This document shows, piece after piece, positions 1 to 8,482 of a stretch of DNA of 64,000 bases. Source of the stretch: Bacillota bacterium (GTDB taxonomy: Bacteria > Bacillota > Clostridia > Christensenellales > Christensenellaceae). Within the stretch, counting starts at the first letter, position 1, and every line of letters starts with the position of its first letter. The stretch covers positions 1 to 64,000 of the forward strand of contig JAEYKI010000013.1 of the NCBI GenBank assembly GCA_023408315.1. Reading direction: 5' to 3'. The translations under genes and the position numbers were made by a program. The notes beneath the pieces are model-generated. The model had not been told where the DNA came from. It ran no database searches and saw nothing but the letters and a program-made list of their open reading frames with translations.

Positions 1-315
1 ATTGGCAATATTTCCTGTCACAGACCAACTGCCTCCACCCCAATTGCGGCCGTCGTACCATTTCAAATCATCTTGTCCGTTGTATTCTGACCATACAGCA
101 AACCGTACGGAAGTAACGGTACCACTATCATCACTCACTCCATATGCAGCCATATCAAAAAATGCTGAATAGGGAGGGTTTTGCGCTACAGCTACATATT
201 GCGCTACCGGAGGCGTTGTATCTGTAGCGGCATAGGCTACAGAAATATTTATAAATTGTGTTAAAATAAGTATCATTAAAATAAAAAATAAAGCTAACTT
301 CTTTGATACTTTCAT
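1..315 (-). CDS. Secreted protein with GBS Bsp-like repeat (3' part outside window)
   Basis: An ATG at 315, preceded by a GGAGAG ribosome binding site, opens a frame that runs off the left edge after 105 residues. Residues 1-32 are a classical signal peptide: Lys-rich start, hydrophobic core, AYAA cleavage region. After a short TTPP linker comes a segment containing VRFAVWSEYNGQDDLKWY. This matches the GBS Bsp-like repeat family found in secreted cell-wall hydrolases and adhesins of Firmicutes, where it is thought to bind the cell surface. The catalytic or effector part, if any, lies outside the window. Base composition is AT-rich compared with the conjugative region. The family assignment is by eye; secretion is well supported. 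Confidence 0.75.
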   Translation of the reverse strand, partial: MKVSKKLALFFILMILILTQFINISVAYAATDTTPPVAQYVAVAQNPPYSAFFDMAAYGVSDDSGTVTSVRFAVWSEYNGQDDLKWYDGRNWGGGSWSVTGNIAN

Positions 316-593
316 TTCTTCTCTCCAATTTTTTAAAAGTTGCATTTTTGTATAAAAAAAGAGAGTGCCTGCCAAAGATGCAAAAATCTAAAAAACTCTT
401 TAATAAATTATTAATTGTGAACAAACTGTTAACAACATTAAACTATATTTTCCATCGAATTTCAACTATTTATTACATAATTATTTTATATTTAACATTT
501 TTTTGCTTATATGTACTTTGTGGTAAGACAGCCCAGTATGAGTGATTAGATTTTAACTATTTCAAAAACACTTCTCAAGTTAGCATCAATGAC

Positions 594-664
594 GAAGGCG
601 CACGATTGGAAATCGTGTGTGCGTGGTGAGCGCACCTAGGGTTCAAATCCCTAACTCTCCGCCA
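594..664 (+). pseudogene. 3' fragment of a tRNA-Ser(GGA) gene, probable attachment-site scar
   Basis: Visible parts are the anticodon stem CACGA/TCGTG with loop TTGGAAA (anticodon GGA, 608-610), a long serine-type variable arm (618-636), the T arm TAGGG-TTCAAAT-CCCTA (637-653), the 3' acceptor strand ACTCTCC (654-660) and an encoded CCA (662-664). The 5' acceptor strand, which should read GGAGAGT, and the D arm are absent; the bases at 570-593 do not pair. A tRNA 3' half of this kind is what a tyrosine-recombinase element leaves at its distal end. By that logic the element would lie to the left, with the intact tRNA beyond the window edge. A decayed tRNA gene is the alternative. Confidence 0.7.
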
Positions 665-667
665 AAA

Positions 668-690
668 ACTCGCACATAGTGCGGGTTTTT
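668..690 (+). terminator. Rho-independent terminator after the tRNA fragment
   Basis: CTCGCAC-ATA-GTGCGGG forms a seven-pair stem (one G-T pair) followed directly by a run of T. It is the former terminator of the tRNA-Ser gene and was carried along with its 3' end. Confidence 0.7.
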
Positions 691-839
691 TAATGTTTAG
701 CCCATTAACTTTTTTAATCTTTTTTTACCTTTTTTTATCATTATTATCAAGTAAAAATCAAGTAAATAACCAAGTAAGCTCCACTAATTTATTATTTTAA
801 ATTAGATGTATGATTGGCAAGATCAATCTATTTTTGCGC

Positions 840-1041
840 AGTTTATATATGCAACATTTTCGATTTATATTTGTTGCGTTTATGGTCTAAACTGCTATAA
901 TCATCATACACTATTCTAGTAGGTGGTGATTTAATGCAAACAATACTCCATGTAGCTTTAAACAATTTTTACGCTTCGGTAGAGTGCTTATACCGCCCGG
1001 AGCTGCGCGGCAAGCCTGTGGCGGTATGTGGAGACCCGGAA
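840..1041 (+). pseudogene. Truncated duplicate of the dinB promoter and first 36 codons
   Basis: This stretch is a diverged direct copy of 11233-11432. It keeps the promoter (TTGCGT at 874, TATAAT at 896, 16-bp spacer), the AGGTGGTGA ribosome binding site and the start codon at 934. The codons run to the sequence for CGDPE near 1041, where similarity to dinB stops abruptly. The first catalytic aspartate of the polymerase is replaced by alanine (HVALNNFYASVE instead of HVDLNNFYASVE). The frame then runs into unrelated sequence and stops. With the intact gene at 11324 it brackets the CRISPR-Cas locus in direct orientation, so the locus may have entered by recombination at dinB. The following 1042-1173 holds nothing recognised. 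Confidence 0.85.
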
Positions 1042-1173
1042 AAAGGGATCAATAACACCACTCTTTTTAACTGCCAAAGCAATTTTTACAGTGGTTCGAT
1101 TCACTAACCCGAACCAGTCCATATCCAAAAAAATTTGCATTAACAGATATATTTAATATTCCGGCCACGCTTT

Positions 1174-2727
1174 GTTTCAATCCACGCACCCGCACGGGGT
1201 GCGACTTGCTTCTTTGTATCCAATGTCCACTGTTTTTGTGTTTCAATCCACGCACCCGCACGGGGTGCGACTTCGGGTAGCGGGCGGCTTTGTAACCATG
1301 TACCAGTTTCAATCCACGCACCCGCACGGGGTGCGACGATGCAGGCGGATCATGTAATACCGATGGAGTTTTACGTTTCAATCCACGCACCCGCACGGGG
1401 TGCGACTCAATGCCCTGATGTCTCCGCCCAGCGTATCATCGTTTCAATCCACGCACCCGCACGGGGTGCGACAACCTGTACTTGTATCCTCTGAGTAATC
1501 ATAATCTGTTTCAATCCACGCACCCGCACGGGGTGCGACAAAGCGGAAGGGAGGCGTTTTTGTGGCAACTAAGTTTCAATCCACGCACCCGCACGGGGTG
1601 CGACTTTTTGACCAGTGGCGACTGCGTTTTTGATGCTGTTTCAATCCACGCACCCGCACGGGGTGCGACTCGATTGATCGGCACATTTGACGTTGTTAGC
1701 GGCGTTTCAATCCACGCACCCGCACGGGGTGCGACCAGTATGCCTACTGCTGATGATTTGTTTGGTGATGTTTCAATCCACGCACCCGCACGGGGTGCGA
1801 CGTTTTCGTCTTTGATTCTCCAGGACTGCACGAAAGGTTTCAATCCACGCACCCGCACGGGGTGCGACATTCTCGTTGTATTTGCATGAGTGATTTTGTT
1901 TTTGTTTCAATCCACGCACCCGCACGGGGTGCGACCAGCAACGGAGTAAATGGAGCATATCCCTTTATCCAGTTTCAATCCACGCACCCGCACGGGGTGC
2001 GACACATTTGTGCAACCCGGACTGCAAATTAAGGTCAGTTTCAATCCACGCACCCGCACGGGGTGCGACCGATTTTAAAGCCTATTGGCTCTACCGGAAC
2101 AACAGTTTCAATCCACGCACCCGCACGGGGTGCGACTAAAAAAAGGCAGAAAAAAATAAAGCGTTTTAAGTTTCAATCCACGCACCCGCACGGGGTGCGA
2201 CGAGAAATTATTACTATGACGCAGAGGCTATAAAGGTTTCAATCCACGCACCCGCACGGGGTGCGACATATGCCCTTTGCAAATACAGGTAGTACAGAGG
2301 GGTTTCAATCCACGCACCCGCACGGGGTGCGACGAACTACCGTTTGCGCAAACGAAAAGCAAAGGAGGTTTCAATCCACGCACCCGCACGGGGTGCGACG
2401 GAACATTTTCCGGCGCTGCCGGAACTTTAATAGGTTTCAATCCACGCACCCGCACGGGGTGCGACGTATATTTTCATAGTGCCTCTTCCTCTATTCCGGT
2501 TTCAATCCACGCACCCGCACGGGGTGCGACGTCGTGCCACAGGATAAAATGCGCGTCCGGTTCTGTTTCAATCCACGCACCCGCACGGGGTGCGACTTTC
2601 TTCTCTCACTTCGGTTGTTCCGTCCTTATGTTTCAATCCACGCACCCGCACGGGGTGCGACATGCTCCAAATGCCCGTTATGCGGAGAGAAATTGGTTTC
2701 AATCCACGCACCCGCACGGGGTGCGAC
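1174..2727 (-). CRISPR. Type I-C CRISPR array, 24 repeats of 32 bp and 23 spacers
   Basis: Repeats start at 1174, 1240, 1306, 1375, 1441, 1508, 1573, 1638, 1704, 1770, 1837, 1904, 1972, 2038, 2105, 2170, 2236, 2302, 2368, 2434, 2499, 2565, 2630 and 2696. All 24 appear identical over 32 bp and spacers are 33-37 bp. On the plus strand each repeat begins GTTTCAATCCACGCACCC and ends GGGGTGCGAC. Read on the minus strand it ends GTGGATTGAAAC, the 5' handle that Cas5c leaves on type I-C crRNAs, after a hairpin with arms CGCACCC/GGGTGCG. Transcription is therefore leftward from the leader beside cas2: the newest spacers are near 2727, the oldest near 1174. The uniform repeats, including the distal one, suggest a recently active array. 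No spacer could be matched to a target by eye. Confidence 0.98.
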
Positions 2728-2827
2728 AGTATCTATTATAAGATCAGTTATTATGCGCTTTTTAATAGCAAATTTGCGAACCCTTCACGATTATATTTGG
2801 TTCGCAATAAATAAAGCCCTTATTCAG
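2728..2827 (-). promoter_or_regulatory. CRISPR leader with candidate pre-crRNA promoter
   Basis: AT-rich leader between the cas operon terminator and the first repeat. On the minus strand a TATAAT hexamer (2790-2795) lies inside an inverted repeat whose arms are TTGCGAACC (2774-2782) and GGTTCGCAA (2799-2807), an operator-like arrangement around a -10 box. No convincing -35 box is seen. A second TATAAT about ten bases before the first repeat is probably too close to be the main promoter. The same arm motif recurs at 2853-2860 and 2886-2893. Confidence 0.6.
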
Positions 2828-2828
2828 C

Positions 2829-2848
2829 AAAAAAACAGCTTGCTGTTC
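2829..2848 (-). terminator. Terminator of the cas operon
   Basis: On the minus strand AACAGC-AA-GCTGTT is followed by a run of T (plus-strand A run at 2829-2835). It lies about 50 bp after the cas2 stop codon and before the leader. The cas operon and the array are therefore probably separate transcripts. Between cas2 and this terminator, TGCGAACCTCCATGC (2853-2867) and GCATGGGGTTCGCA (2880-2893) form another long imperfect inverted repeat. Confidence 0.7.
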
Positions 2849-2899
2849 TCATTGCGAACCTCCATGCAAAATGCTGTGAGCATGGGGTTCGCAGGCCGC

Positions 2900-3190
2900 C
2901 TAAGTAATCAGTACGCCTTCAGGGTCATAGGCGCTTTTGGCTCCAAAATGTTCAACCCTGGTCTTCCAGTTTGCGCCCAAAAAGTAATACCGCAAGCTGT
3001 CTGTTTTAGGGTCTGCAATCTTCTCCAGCCTCACTCTGAGTTCCAGGAATTGGCCGGGATCCACCAGGCATTCAAAAACAGAGTTTTGCACCCTTTGCCC
3101 CTTGTTGACGCATTGCTTGGCAATCCGGCGCAAGCGGCTCCTTCCTTCACTGGTTTCCGTATTAACATCGTACGTTATTAAAACCATCAT
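2900..3190 (-). CDS. cas2: CRISPR-associated endonuclease Cas2 (type I-C)
   Basis: Cas2 is the structural partner of Cas1 in the Cas1-Cas2 integrase that inserts new spacers. The protein opens with MMVLITYDV, the Cas2 first beta strand with its conserved Asp, followed by GRSRLRRIAKQCVNKGQRVQNSVFEC, cited here only by its ends, which is highly characteristic of the I-C subtype. The length of about 96 residues is normal. A GTG at 3199 directly after the cas1 stop would add three residues. The ATG at 3190 is preferred because AGGTG lies six bases upstream and family members start there. It is the last cas gene, followed by the operon terminator and the CRISPR leader. Confidence 0.96.
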   Translation of the reverse strand: MMVLITYDVNTETSEGRSRLRRIAKQCVNKGQRVQNSVFECLVDPGQFLELRVRLEKIADPKTDSLRYYFLGANWKTRVEHFGAKSAYDPEGVLIT

Positions 3191-3199
3191 GCTTTTCAC

Positions 3200-4231
3200 C
3201 TACTTCCAGATAAACGGCGGATATGCGTCCAAATCCCCTCTTATATGCCTGGCCAGCAATAATGCCTGCACATAAGGCAGAAGCCCTATATTCATTTTTT
3301 CATTGAGGAACGGATGTGTGATGTTCTCCTGTTTCCGGCTCTGCCAGGCAGTGATTACGTCTTTCCTTGTTTCATTGTCCATAATCACGCCGCCGCTTTC
3401 TTTTAGCGTAAAGCCCTTATCAGTTATTTGTTTGCGGTTGATCAGTGAAAGCGCCAGCCTGTCCGCAAAGAAGGGCCTGAATTCCTCCATTAAATCCAAA
3501 GCAAGTGATGCGCGCCCGGGCCTGTCCGCGTGCAGGAAGCCAACATACGGGTCCAGCCCTACCGTTTCCAGAGCGGACTCAACGTCATGCGCAAGCAAGG
3601 TATATAAAAAGGAAAGAAGAGCATTCATGTTATCTTTAGGGGGCCTCTTGCTGCGTTCACCCATATAAAAGCAGTCCTTCTGCTGCAGGACCAGTTGATC
3701 CAGCGCGTCAAAATACCGCTTGGCGCAATCCCCTTCAACGCCCCGTATTTCATCGAGAGAAGTGCAATTCCGAATGCGCTCCGCGCCTTTTTTTAAATAC
3801 AGCGACGCGTCATTCAATTTTTTTTCATCCAATACATCCCCGTGATCGCGAATACCCCGCCCAACCAGAAACCGCGCATTCAGCAGTTTTCCCGTTATGC
3901 AGTTTGCCGCAACCGGGATGCTGCCCGTTTCATTATCTGCCATTCTGTACTGTTGTCTTCGCAGCAATACATTCCCGCGCACGCTGCCAGTAACGCGCGC
4001 TAAAAATTTACCGTTTGGCGTTACAAAACTCAAACCCACGGAATGATCCGCGCAATAGCCCATCAGCGCAGGGCTTGCGCCCAGATACCCGAAGCATACA
4101 ATGCTCTCTATGGTATGCAACGGAATCCTGAATTTCTCCGTTCCTTCCATCAAAATAACAATATTGTCCCCATTAAGCGATAGATACGATTCGGGCGTGG
4201 TTACATATAATACGTTTAACAGTTTCTTCAT
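3200..4231 (-). CDS. cas1: CRISPR-associated endonuclease Cas1 (type I-C)
   Basis: Cas1 is the metal-dependent integrase of spacer acquisition. At 343 residues it has the usual I-C length. It starts MKKLLNVLYVTTPESYLSL and shows an N-terminal beta domain and a C-terminal helical domain. The expected metal ligands are visible: Glu166 in RGVEGDCAKRYFDAL, His234 in GFLHADRPGR, and an acidic cluster at Asp246-Glu250 in LALDLMEEFRP. It is separated by one base from cas4 upstream and abuts cas2 downstream, consistent with translational coupling in an adaptation module. Nothing in the sequence suggests inactivation. Confidence 0.97.
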   Translation of the reverse strand: MKKLLNVLYVTTPESYLSLNGDNIVILMEGTEKFRIPLHTIESIVCFGYLGASPALMGYCADHSVGLSFVTPNGKFLARVTGSVRGNVLLRRQQYRMADNETGSIPVAANCITGKLLNARFLVGRGIRDHGDVLDEKKLNDASLYLKKGAERIRNCTSLDEIRGVEGDCAKRYFDALDQLVLQQKDCFYMGERSKRPPKDNMNALLSFLYTLLAHDVESALETVGLDPYVGFLHADRPGRASLALDLMEEFRPFFADRLALSLINRKQITDKGFTLKESGGVIMDNETRKDVITAWQSRKQENITHPFLNEKMNIGLLPYVQALLLARHIRGDLDAYPPFIWK

Positions 4232-4232
4232 T

Positions 4233-4901
4233 TTACAACTGCTCCATACTTTTTTGGATATAGCCTTTTACGCTCTGCTTCTTCTTAAACAGCTTGGGCA
4301 GGCACACATCATAAAGAGAACAAGCTTTGCAATTTTTATATTCCGGGTCAGGCTCAGGCGTTATTTTTCCGTCAAAGCACGCATGCATCTGCGCGCTATA
4401 GCAAACAACATGTTCTCTCAAAGTGGAATCAAACGCCACCTTTGTCCGGCGCCTTGTCTCGCCGTAAAACAAATACCCAAACGCAATCTGCGTATCCACC
4501 ATTTCCTCCAGGCATATGCCCTGGCTGCAAAGCTGTAGTTCGTCCATAATATCCTTTTTGGGGCTTCCCCTTTTATATTCAACCGGTACCGGCTGCCACC
4601 ATCCAGGCCTGCCCCGCAATTCCACGCCTTTCCCCTTTGGAGCGGTGCAAAACTCAACCGCGTCCGAAACGCCGTATAGACCAAGCCTGTAGGAAGCCAG
4701 GGGGACTGAGCGTGCTGTCAGCACGCCCCCCCGCGCTTCAAAAAAATCGGAGTCATGCACGCGTTCATGCAGCACCCTGCCTTCCATTGTTCTTAGATTC
4801 TCATCCCACTGCCTCTCCAAATGGATGAGCGCCCATTGTCGGGGGCAAAACGCAAAATGCTGTATGCCGGACAAGGCAAGTAGGTCGTCGTCAGAAAAAA
4901 T
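4233..4901 (-). CDS. cas4: CRISPR-associated exonuclease Cas4 (type I-C), probable ATT start
   Basis: Cas4 is an iron-sulphur RecB-like nuclease that trims prespacers and checks the PAM for Cas1-Cas2. The core LSGIQHFAFCPRQWALIH is typical. The cluster cysteines are one near the N-terminus (FCPRQW) and three near the C-terminus (NCKACSLYDVC). An ATG/GTG/TTG-only search would begin at the TTG at 4874, inside the conserved LSGIQHF motif and without a ribosome binding site. Family members have an acidic stretch before it. In the same frame, an ATT at 4901 lies seven bases after a perfect AGGAGGTG and gives IFSDDDLLALSGIQHF, restoring the usual N-terminus. I therefore place the start at this rare ATT. 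Family assignment is certain, the start likely. Confidence 0.94.
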   Translation of the reverse strand: MFSDDDLLALSGIQHFAFCPRQWALIHLERQWDENLRTMEGRVLHERVHDSDFFEARGGVLTARSVPLASYRLGLYGVSDAVEFCTAPKGKGVELRGRPGWWQPVPVEYKRGSPKKDIMDELQLCSQGICLEEMVDTQIAFGYLFYGETRRRTKVAFDSTLREHVVCYSAQMHACFDGKITPEPDPEYKNCKACSLYDVCLPKLFKKKQSVKGYIQKSMEQL

Positions 4902-4954
4902 TTTAGAGCACCTCCTCCAATTGAACCTATTGGAACATTTTTAATTCTAATGCA

Positions 4955-5776
4955 TTATACCTCCGACCAAACTTCTATCTCAAGGCCTTCTAAAGGTTCT
5001 ATCTCCAAACTCTCTTTATTTAAGCTCCTGTGTACTTGTGCAGAAGAATACTGTCCACTCTTGCAGTTATGCTTCCACCATATAACTTTAGTCACTACCA
5101 TGCTTCCAGACGGACGCGCAGCAGATACATCGTTTTCAAATATTGTCTTTAGTGCTTCATGCAATTTTTCTGCATCATCGTCGGAGAACCCGGTCTTTTC
5201 TGCAAGCTGGCAGTTAATACTACCAAACGTCACATAGATACCATTGTCAATACGATGCTTCATGCCCATTGTGTCGGGAGCTTTTTTATCAGGATCGGGC
5301 TTATTGGTTTCCAAATTCACACTTTTTGTAATTTGCATACTGCTCACGTCAACTGGCTCAACACTGACAGCAGTTTGAATTGTGACTGGGCCACGAATCC
5401 CAATAGATACAGCATTCTCATCATCAGACTTCCCAAATGCAAAAACCTGTCCGAAAGTTCGTACATCATACCAAGTTCTGCATGCTGTTGCGGCTTGCGC
5501 CTGACGATCTTTTACCTTCTTAATTTCCTCATTGCCGTCAAACCGTGCCTTCAGACTTCTATATTCATCTCTGCGGTTTTCATCTGACTGTACGAAAATT
5601 TCTTCCCCCATATCCTGCAATCGGTTACGCAGCTTTCTTTTAAGACATACGTCGGATACCTCTCCAAATCCTTCATAGTCGGTGCGCGGTCGGTTACCGT
5701 TAAGCGGGTCCCCGTTAGGATTCGCTTTTTTCACCGAGAAAACCAGTGCAAAATCAATTTTACTCGTCAGACTCAT
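4955..5776 (-). CDS. cas7c: Cascade backbone protein Cas7 (Csd2, type I-C)
   Basis: Cas7 polymerises along the crRNA and forms the backbone of the I-C interference complex. The protein has the signature opening KIDFALVFSVKKANPNGDPL followed by NRPRTDYEGFGEVSDVCLKRKLRNRL, a hallmark of Csd2/Csh2 proteins. The 273-residue length is normal. The ATG at 5776 is chosen because GGAGGTAATAAAA precedes it; an upstream in-frame start at 5791 has no site. The start lies 17 bases inside the end of cas8c, so the two are probably translationally coupled. There is a 53-bp gap to cas4. Confidence 0.96.
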   Translation of the reverse strand: MSLTSKIDFALVFSVKKANPNGDPLNGNRPRTDYEGFGEVSDVCLKRKLRNRLQDMGEEIFVQSDENRRDEYRSLKARFDGNEEIKKVKDRQAQAATACRTWYDVRTFGQVFAFGKSDDENAVSIGIRGPVTIQTAVSVEPVDVSSMQITKSVNLETNKPDPDKKAPDTMGMKHRIDNGIYVTFGSINCQLAEKTGFSDDDAEKLHEALKTIFENDVSAARPSGSMVVTKVIWWKHNCKSGQYSSAQVHRSLNKESLEIEPLEGLEIEVWSEV

Positions 5777-7709
5777 TTTTATTACCTCCATTAATGCTTT
5801 TACTATTTAACTTCAATGCCTGCCGCTGCAAAAAATAACCCATCAAATAACTGCCGTCCAATGGCCGGTCGGACTCAAATTCTCCTTCGCGGAAGTTTGC
5901 CATGATGTTACCTATTTGATTCATATACCAATTCGCGCCGTCCAACTGCTGTATATATGGATTCAACTGTTCCCACAGTGTTTTCCATGTTCTAAACGGA
6001 TGTTGCGAAAACACTGTCATATATCTTACGGCGTTTGTAGCACGCGCGTCATCCTTGGCATTTCCCTGTTTATATCGTGCTGAAGATTCAATTCTGTCTG
6101 CCACCGCAAGCAAGCGCCCATAAAGATAATCCCGATTTGTTCTATTTTCTTCCAACGACAATTGAAACTCATCTCCTTTTTCATAGTAATACTTTTTCCA
6201 TAACCCGCAGGTTACGCCTAAGACTTCTTCCCAATCACGCCAACGTAAAACAGCGCTTTTTGAATCCTTATTCTCCATCCCAAGCGGGTTTGATGCTCTG
6301 TAAAGCATAGTATTCAGCATATCTTTTGGGATTTTCTCTCCATCCATGATGCAATGCAGCAACCGTTCACGAATGCCCTTTTCCAATTTATCATAAGATT
6401 CACTTCCCTTGGCGGGTTTTTTGCCAAGCACCGCCTTAGATATCCTTTTAACGGAAGGTGCGCCAATAAAGCAGTTATTCTCCCATACCTCATTTTGACT
6501 GTTCTTAAAAAGCTGATACCATCTGCATTGTTCATGCCAATTAGCAATTTTTTCATGATATTCATCTTCTGGCAATTCGCGGTGATAGGTAACGGATAAT
6601 CTTCCTGTAGTAGCAGCATCCACTGCTAAAATAACTATACGGCGGGTATGCTCTTTTAAACGGTTTGCATTTCCAGTACCGTATAAAATAGTACGCAGCG
6701 CAAGGCCATAATCCAAATCGGTAACAGCACCCGCCTCACGTAACCTGTCAGCATCTGTTTTAATTTTGTTTTGGTAAATGCCGAAACTATCCTCAAAAGG
6801 ATCTTCTACATGAATTCGTTTATCTATTGCCCATGCAACAACAGCCTGCGTATCACAAAGGGTTCCTCTTGTTGCGATCAGCCATCTTAATGCTTGATGA
6901 AGTTTTTGCAGTGCGTCAAAACTTAAAGTTACCGAAGGAATAAGATCACTAAATTTGCCACTATAAATAATTCTGCCGTTACTTTTTTCATTTGCTGAAA
7001 TTAATTTTGCGCCATACGTTTTATTATTAATACCTTTTGGATATTTATCAGAAATAGCAGCCCTTTCTCCCGTCAAGTAACATATGCCTTGATCGGTTTG
7101 CTGTGAAATTAAATATCCCAAATATTTTTCCTGAACTGATTTATCCAGCCAAAGTCTATCCTCAAAATCGCCTGATACTCTTACTTTGAATCTCACACCA
7201 TAATCAGCCATTACGAATTTTATTTTTCCATCAGCCTTTTTTGTTTTTTTTAAATCATCATCCGTATATAATTGGGTTTTCTTTAAATCCTGAATAACCA
7301 TCTTTTTGATTACATACATGTAAACCGATTCAATTTTTGGGTGGCAATAAGGTGTCATACACCAAGCCTGCAAGCCTTTAATATACTGATCAAAATGTTT
7401 GGCATATTGTTTACCGCTGTATGTATCATAGTCACCGGCAATATACTTCAATTGGTCAAACAGCGGATGCGGATATATACCGCTGGTTCGGCTTGCAGCG
7501 GATTCCTCAGTACATGGAATAGAGATATATTCAGGAATGTCCAATTTTTCTGCAGATATGAAATTCCCATCTCCATCTAAAGTAATGGTTACGTTTATTT
7601 TTAGTAGTGTATAGCCAACAGGTAACAAAGCATTACCATCATTATCAGGTATCCCGACAATCTCCTCACATGCTTCATATGTATTAAGTAAATTTTCAGC
7701 CCAACTCAA
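5760..7709 (-). CDS. cas8c: Cascade large subunit Cas8c (Csd1)
   Basis: Cas8c is the large subunit of type I-C Cascade and recognises the PAM and opens target DNA. In this family an internal start can also yield a separate small Cas11c subunit. The 649-residue protein starts MSWAENLLNTYEACEEIVG and contains the Csd1 landmarks CYLTGE (residues about 210-215) and TLCDTQAVVAWA (about 280-291). Position between cas5c and cas7 is canonical. It overlaps cas5c by four bases (ATGA) and cas7 by 17. GC content is visibly lower than that of cas1 and cas4. An internal Cas11c start in the C-terminal third is plausible, but I could not single one out. Confidence 0.95.
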   Translation of the reverse strand: MSWAENLLNTYEACEEIVGIPDNDGNALLPVGYTLLKINVTITLDGDGNFISAEKLDIPEYISIPCTEESAASRTSGIYPHPLFDQLKYIAGDYDTYSGKQYAKHFDQYIKGLQAWCMTPYCHPKIESVYMYVIKKMVIQDLKKTQLYTDDDLKKTKKADGKIKFVMADYGVRFKVRVSGDFEDRLWLDKSVQEKYLGYLISQQTDQGICYLTGERAAISDKYPKGINNKTYGAKLISANEKSNGRIIYSGKFSDLIPSVTLSFDALQKLHQALRWLIATRGTLCDTQAVVAWAIDKRIHVEDPFEDSFGIYQNKIKTDADRLREAGAVTDLDYGLALRTILYGTGNANRLKEHTRRIVILAVDAATTGRLSVTYHRELPEDEYHEKIANWHEQCRWYQLFKNSQNEVWENNCFIGAPSVKRISKAVLGKKPAKGSESYDKLEKGIRERLLHCIMDGEKIPKDMLNTMLYRASNPLGMENKDSKSAVLRWRDWEEVLGVTCGLWKKYYYEKGDEFQLSLEENRTNRDYLYGRLLAVADRIESSARYKQGNAKDDARATNAVRYMTVFSQHPFRTWKTLWEQLNPYIQQLDGANWYMNQIGNIMANFREGEFESDRPLDGSYLMGYFLQRQALKLNSKSINGGNKNESDE

Positions 7710-8464
7710 ACGTCCTCGCCTCCTTCCTCAAGTATTCTCATGAGTTCTTCTTCTTTCAATCCGGTAAAATTCTCACCATCTTCAAAAGGCTTTGCTTTCA
7801 TTGGCTTAATAAACCTTGATACATAGCGCTTTGATTCGTCGGGGAATTCGCAGGGCGCGGGGAATTCAATTACTCCGTCCCGCATAACGCAAGGCCATAA
7901 GCGCACCGCAAGTTCATCACAGCCTGTTTCATCGGGATAATCAAAGCCGTGGAATATAAAGCCAAAATCAATTTCTCCATAATTATCATAGAAGCCTATA
8001 CCCGTATTGAATTTACATGGCTCAACATACCCCTGGCATTCCCGCGTTCCTAAAAAAATGTCCCGTCGGCCTCCGCGCTGGATCATGCGTTTTGCAATGT
8101 TATGATGTTTGTTTTCGTTCCTGTCCTGTACAAACTCAGGCCGGTTCATATTCCATTCAAAATGCGCAAATACTTGATAACGGACGTCTTTCAAATAGGT
8201 GTAATACGCTAAATCATTGCCTGCTCTAGTGTATTTGATTGGCCGTATCCCTTTAGATTCCGTCTGTATCTTGTTTATGATGCGAACGGCGTCAATGTAC
8301 CAAATAATGGTAGGTTTCCAATAGACACTTTCAATTATCCCTTTTAAAGCCTGATATGTAGGAACCTGATACGAACACTTTTCGCCGCCAACACGCGTGA
8401 TGGGATCTGAGAATAATGCATTTCTTCCATGCACTACAAACTCCACCGAATTTCTTTTCTCCAT
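7706..8464 (-). CDS. cas5c: crRNA-processing protein Cas5c (Cas5d)
   Basis: In type I-C systems Cas5 replaces Cas6: it cuts the pre-crRNA in each repeat hairpin and stays bound to the 5' handle. The 252-residue protein begins MEKRNSVEFVVHGRNALFSD, with PITRVGGEKCSYQVPTYQALKGII, cited by its ends, matching the Cas5d RAMP fold. A tyrosine in ESVYWKP and a Lys-His pair in NENKHHNIAKR correspond to the Tyr/Lys/His catalytic residues described for this family. No cas6 gene is present, which agrees with this role. It lies 18 bp from cas3 and overlaps cas8c by four bases. Confidence 0.95.
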   Translation of the reverse strand: MEKRNSVEFVVHGRNALFSDPITRVGGEKCSYQVPTYQALKGIIESVYWKPTIIWYIDAVRIINKIQTESKGIRPIKYTRAGNDLAYYTYLKDVRYQVFAHFEWNMNRPEFVQDRNENKHHNIAKRMIQRGGRRDIFLGTRECQGYVEPCKFNTGIGFYDNYGEIDFGFIFHGFDYPDETGCDELAVRLWPCVMRDGVIEFPAPCEFPDESKRYVSRFIKPMKAKPFEDGENFTGLKEEELMRILEEGGEDV

Positions 8465-8482
8465 GTTTGCTTTCTCCTTTCT

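Noticed and set aside
570..664. Functional tRNA-Ser gene
   Set aside because: The 5' acceptor strand and D arm are missing, so it cannot fold into a complete tRNA.
1067..2741. Several open frames on both strands with repeated RTRTGCD / HPVRVRGLK / APARGAT peptides
   Set aside because: They are translations of the CRISPR repeats and spacers, not genes.
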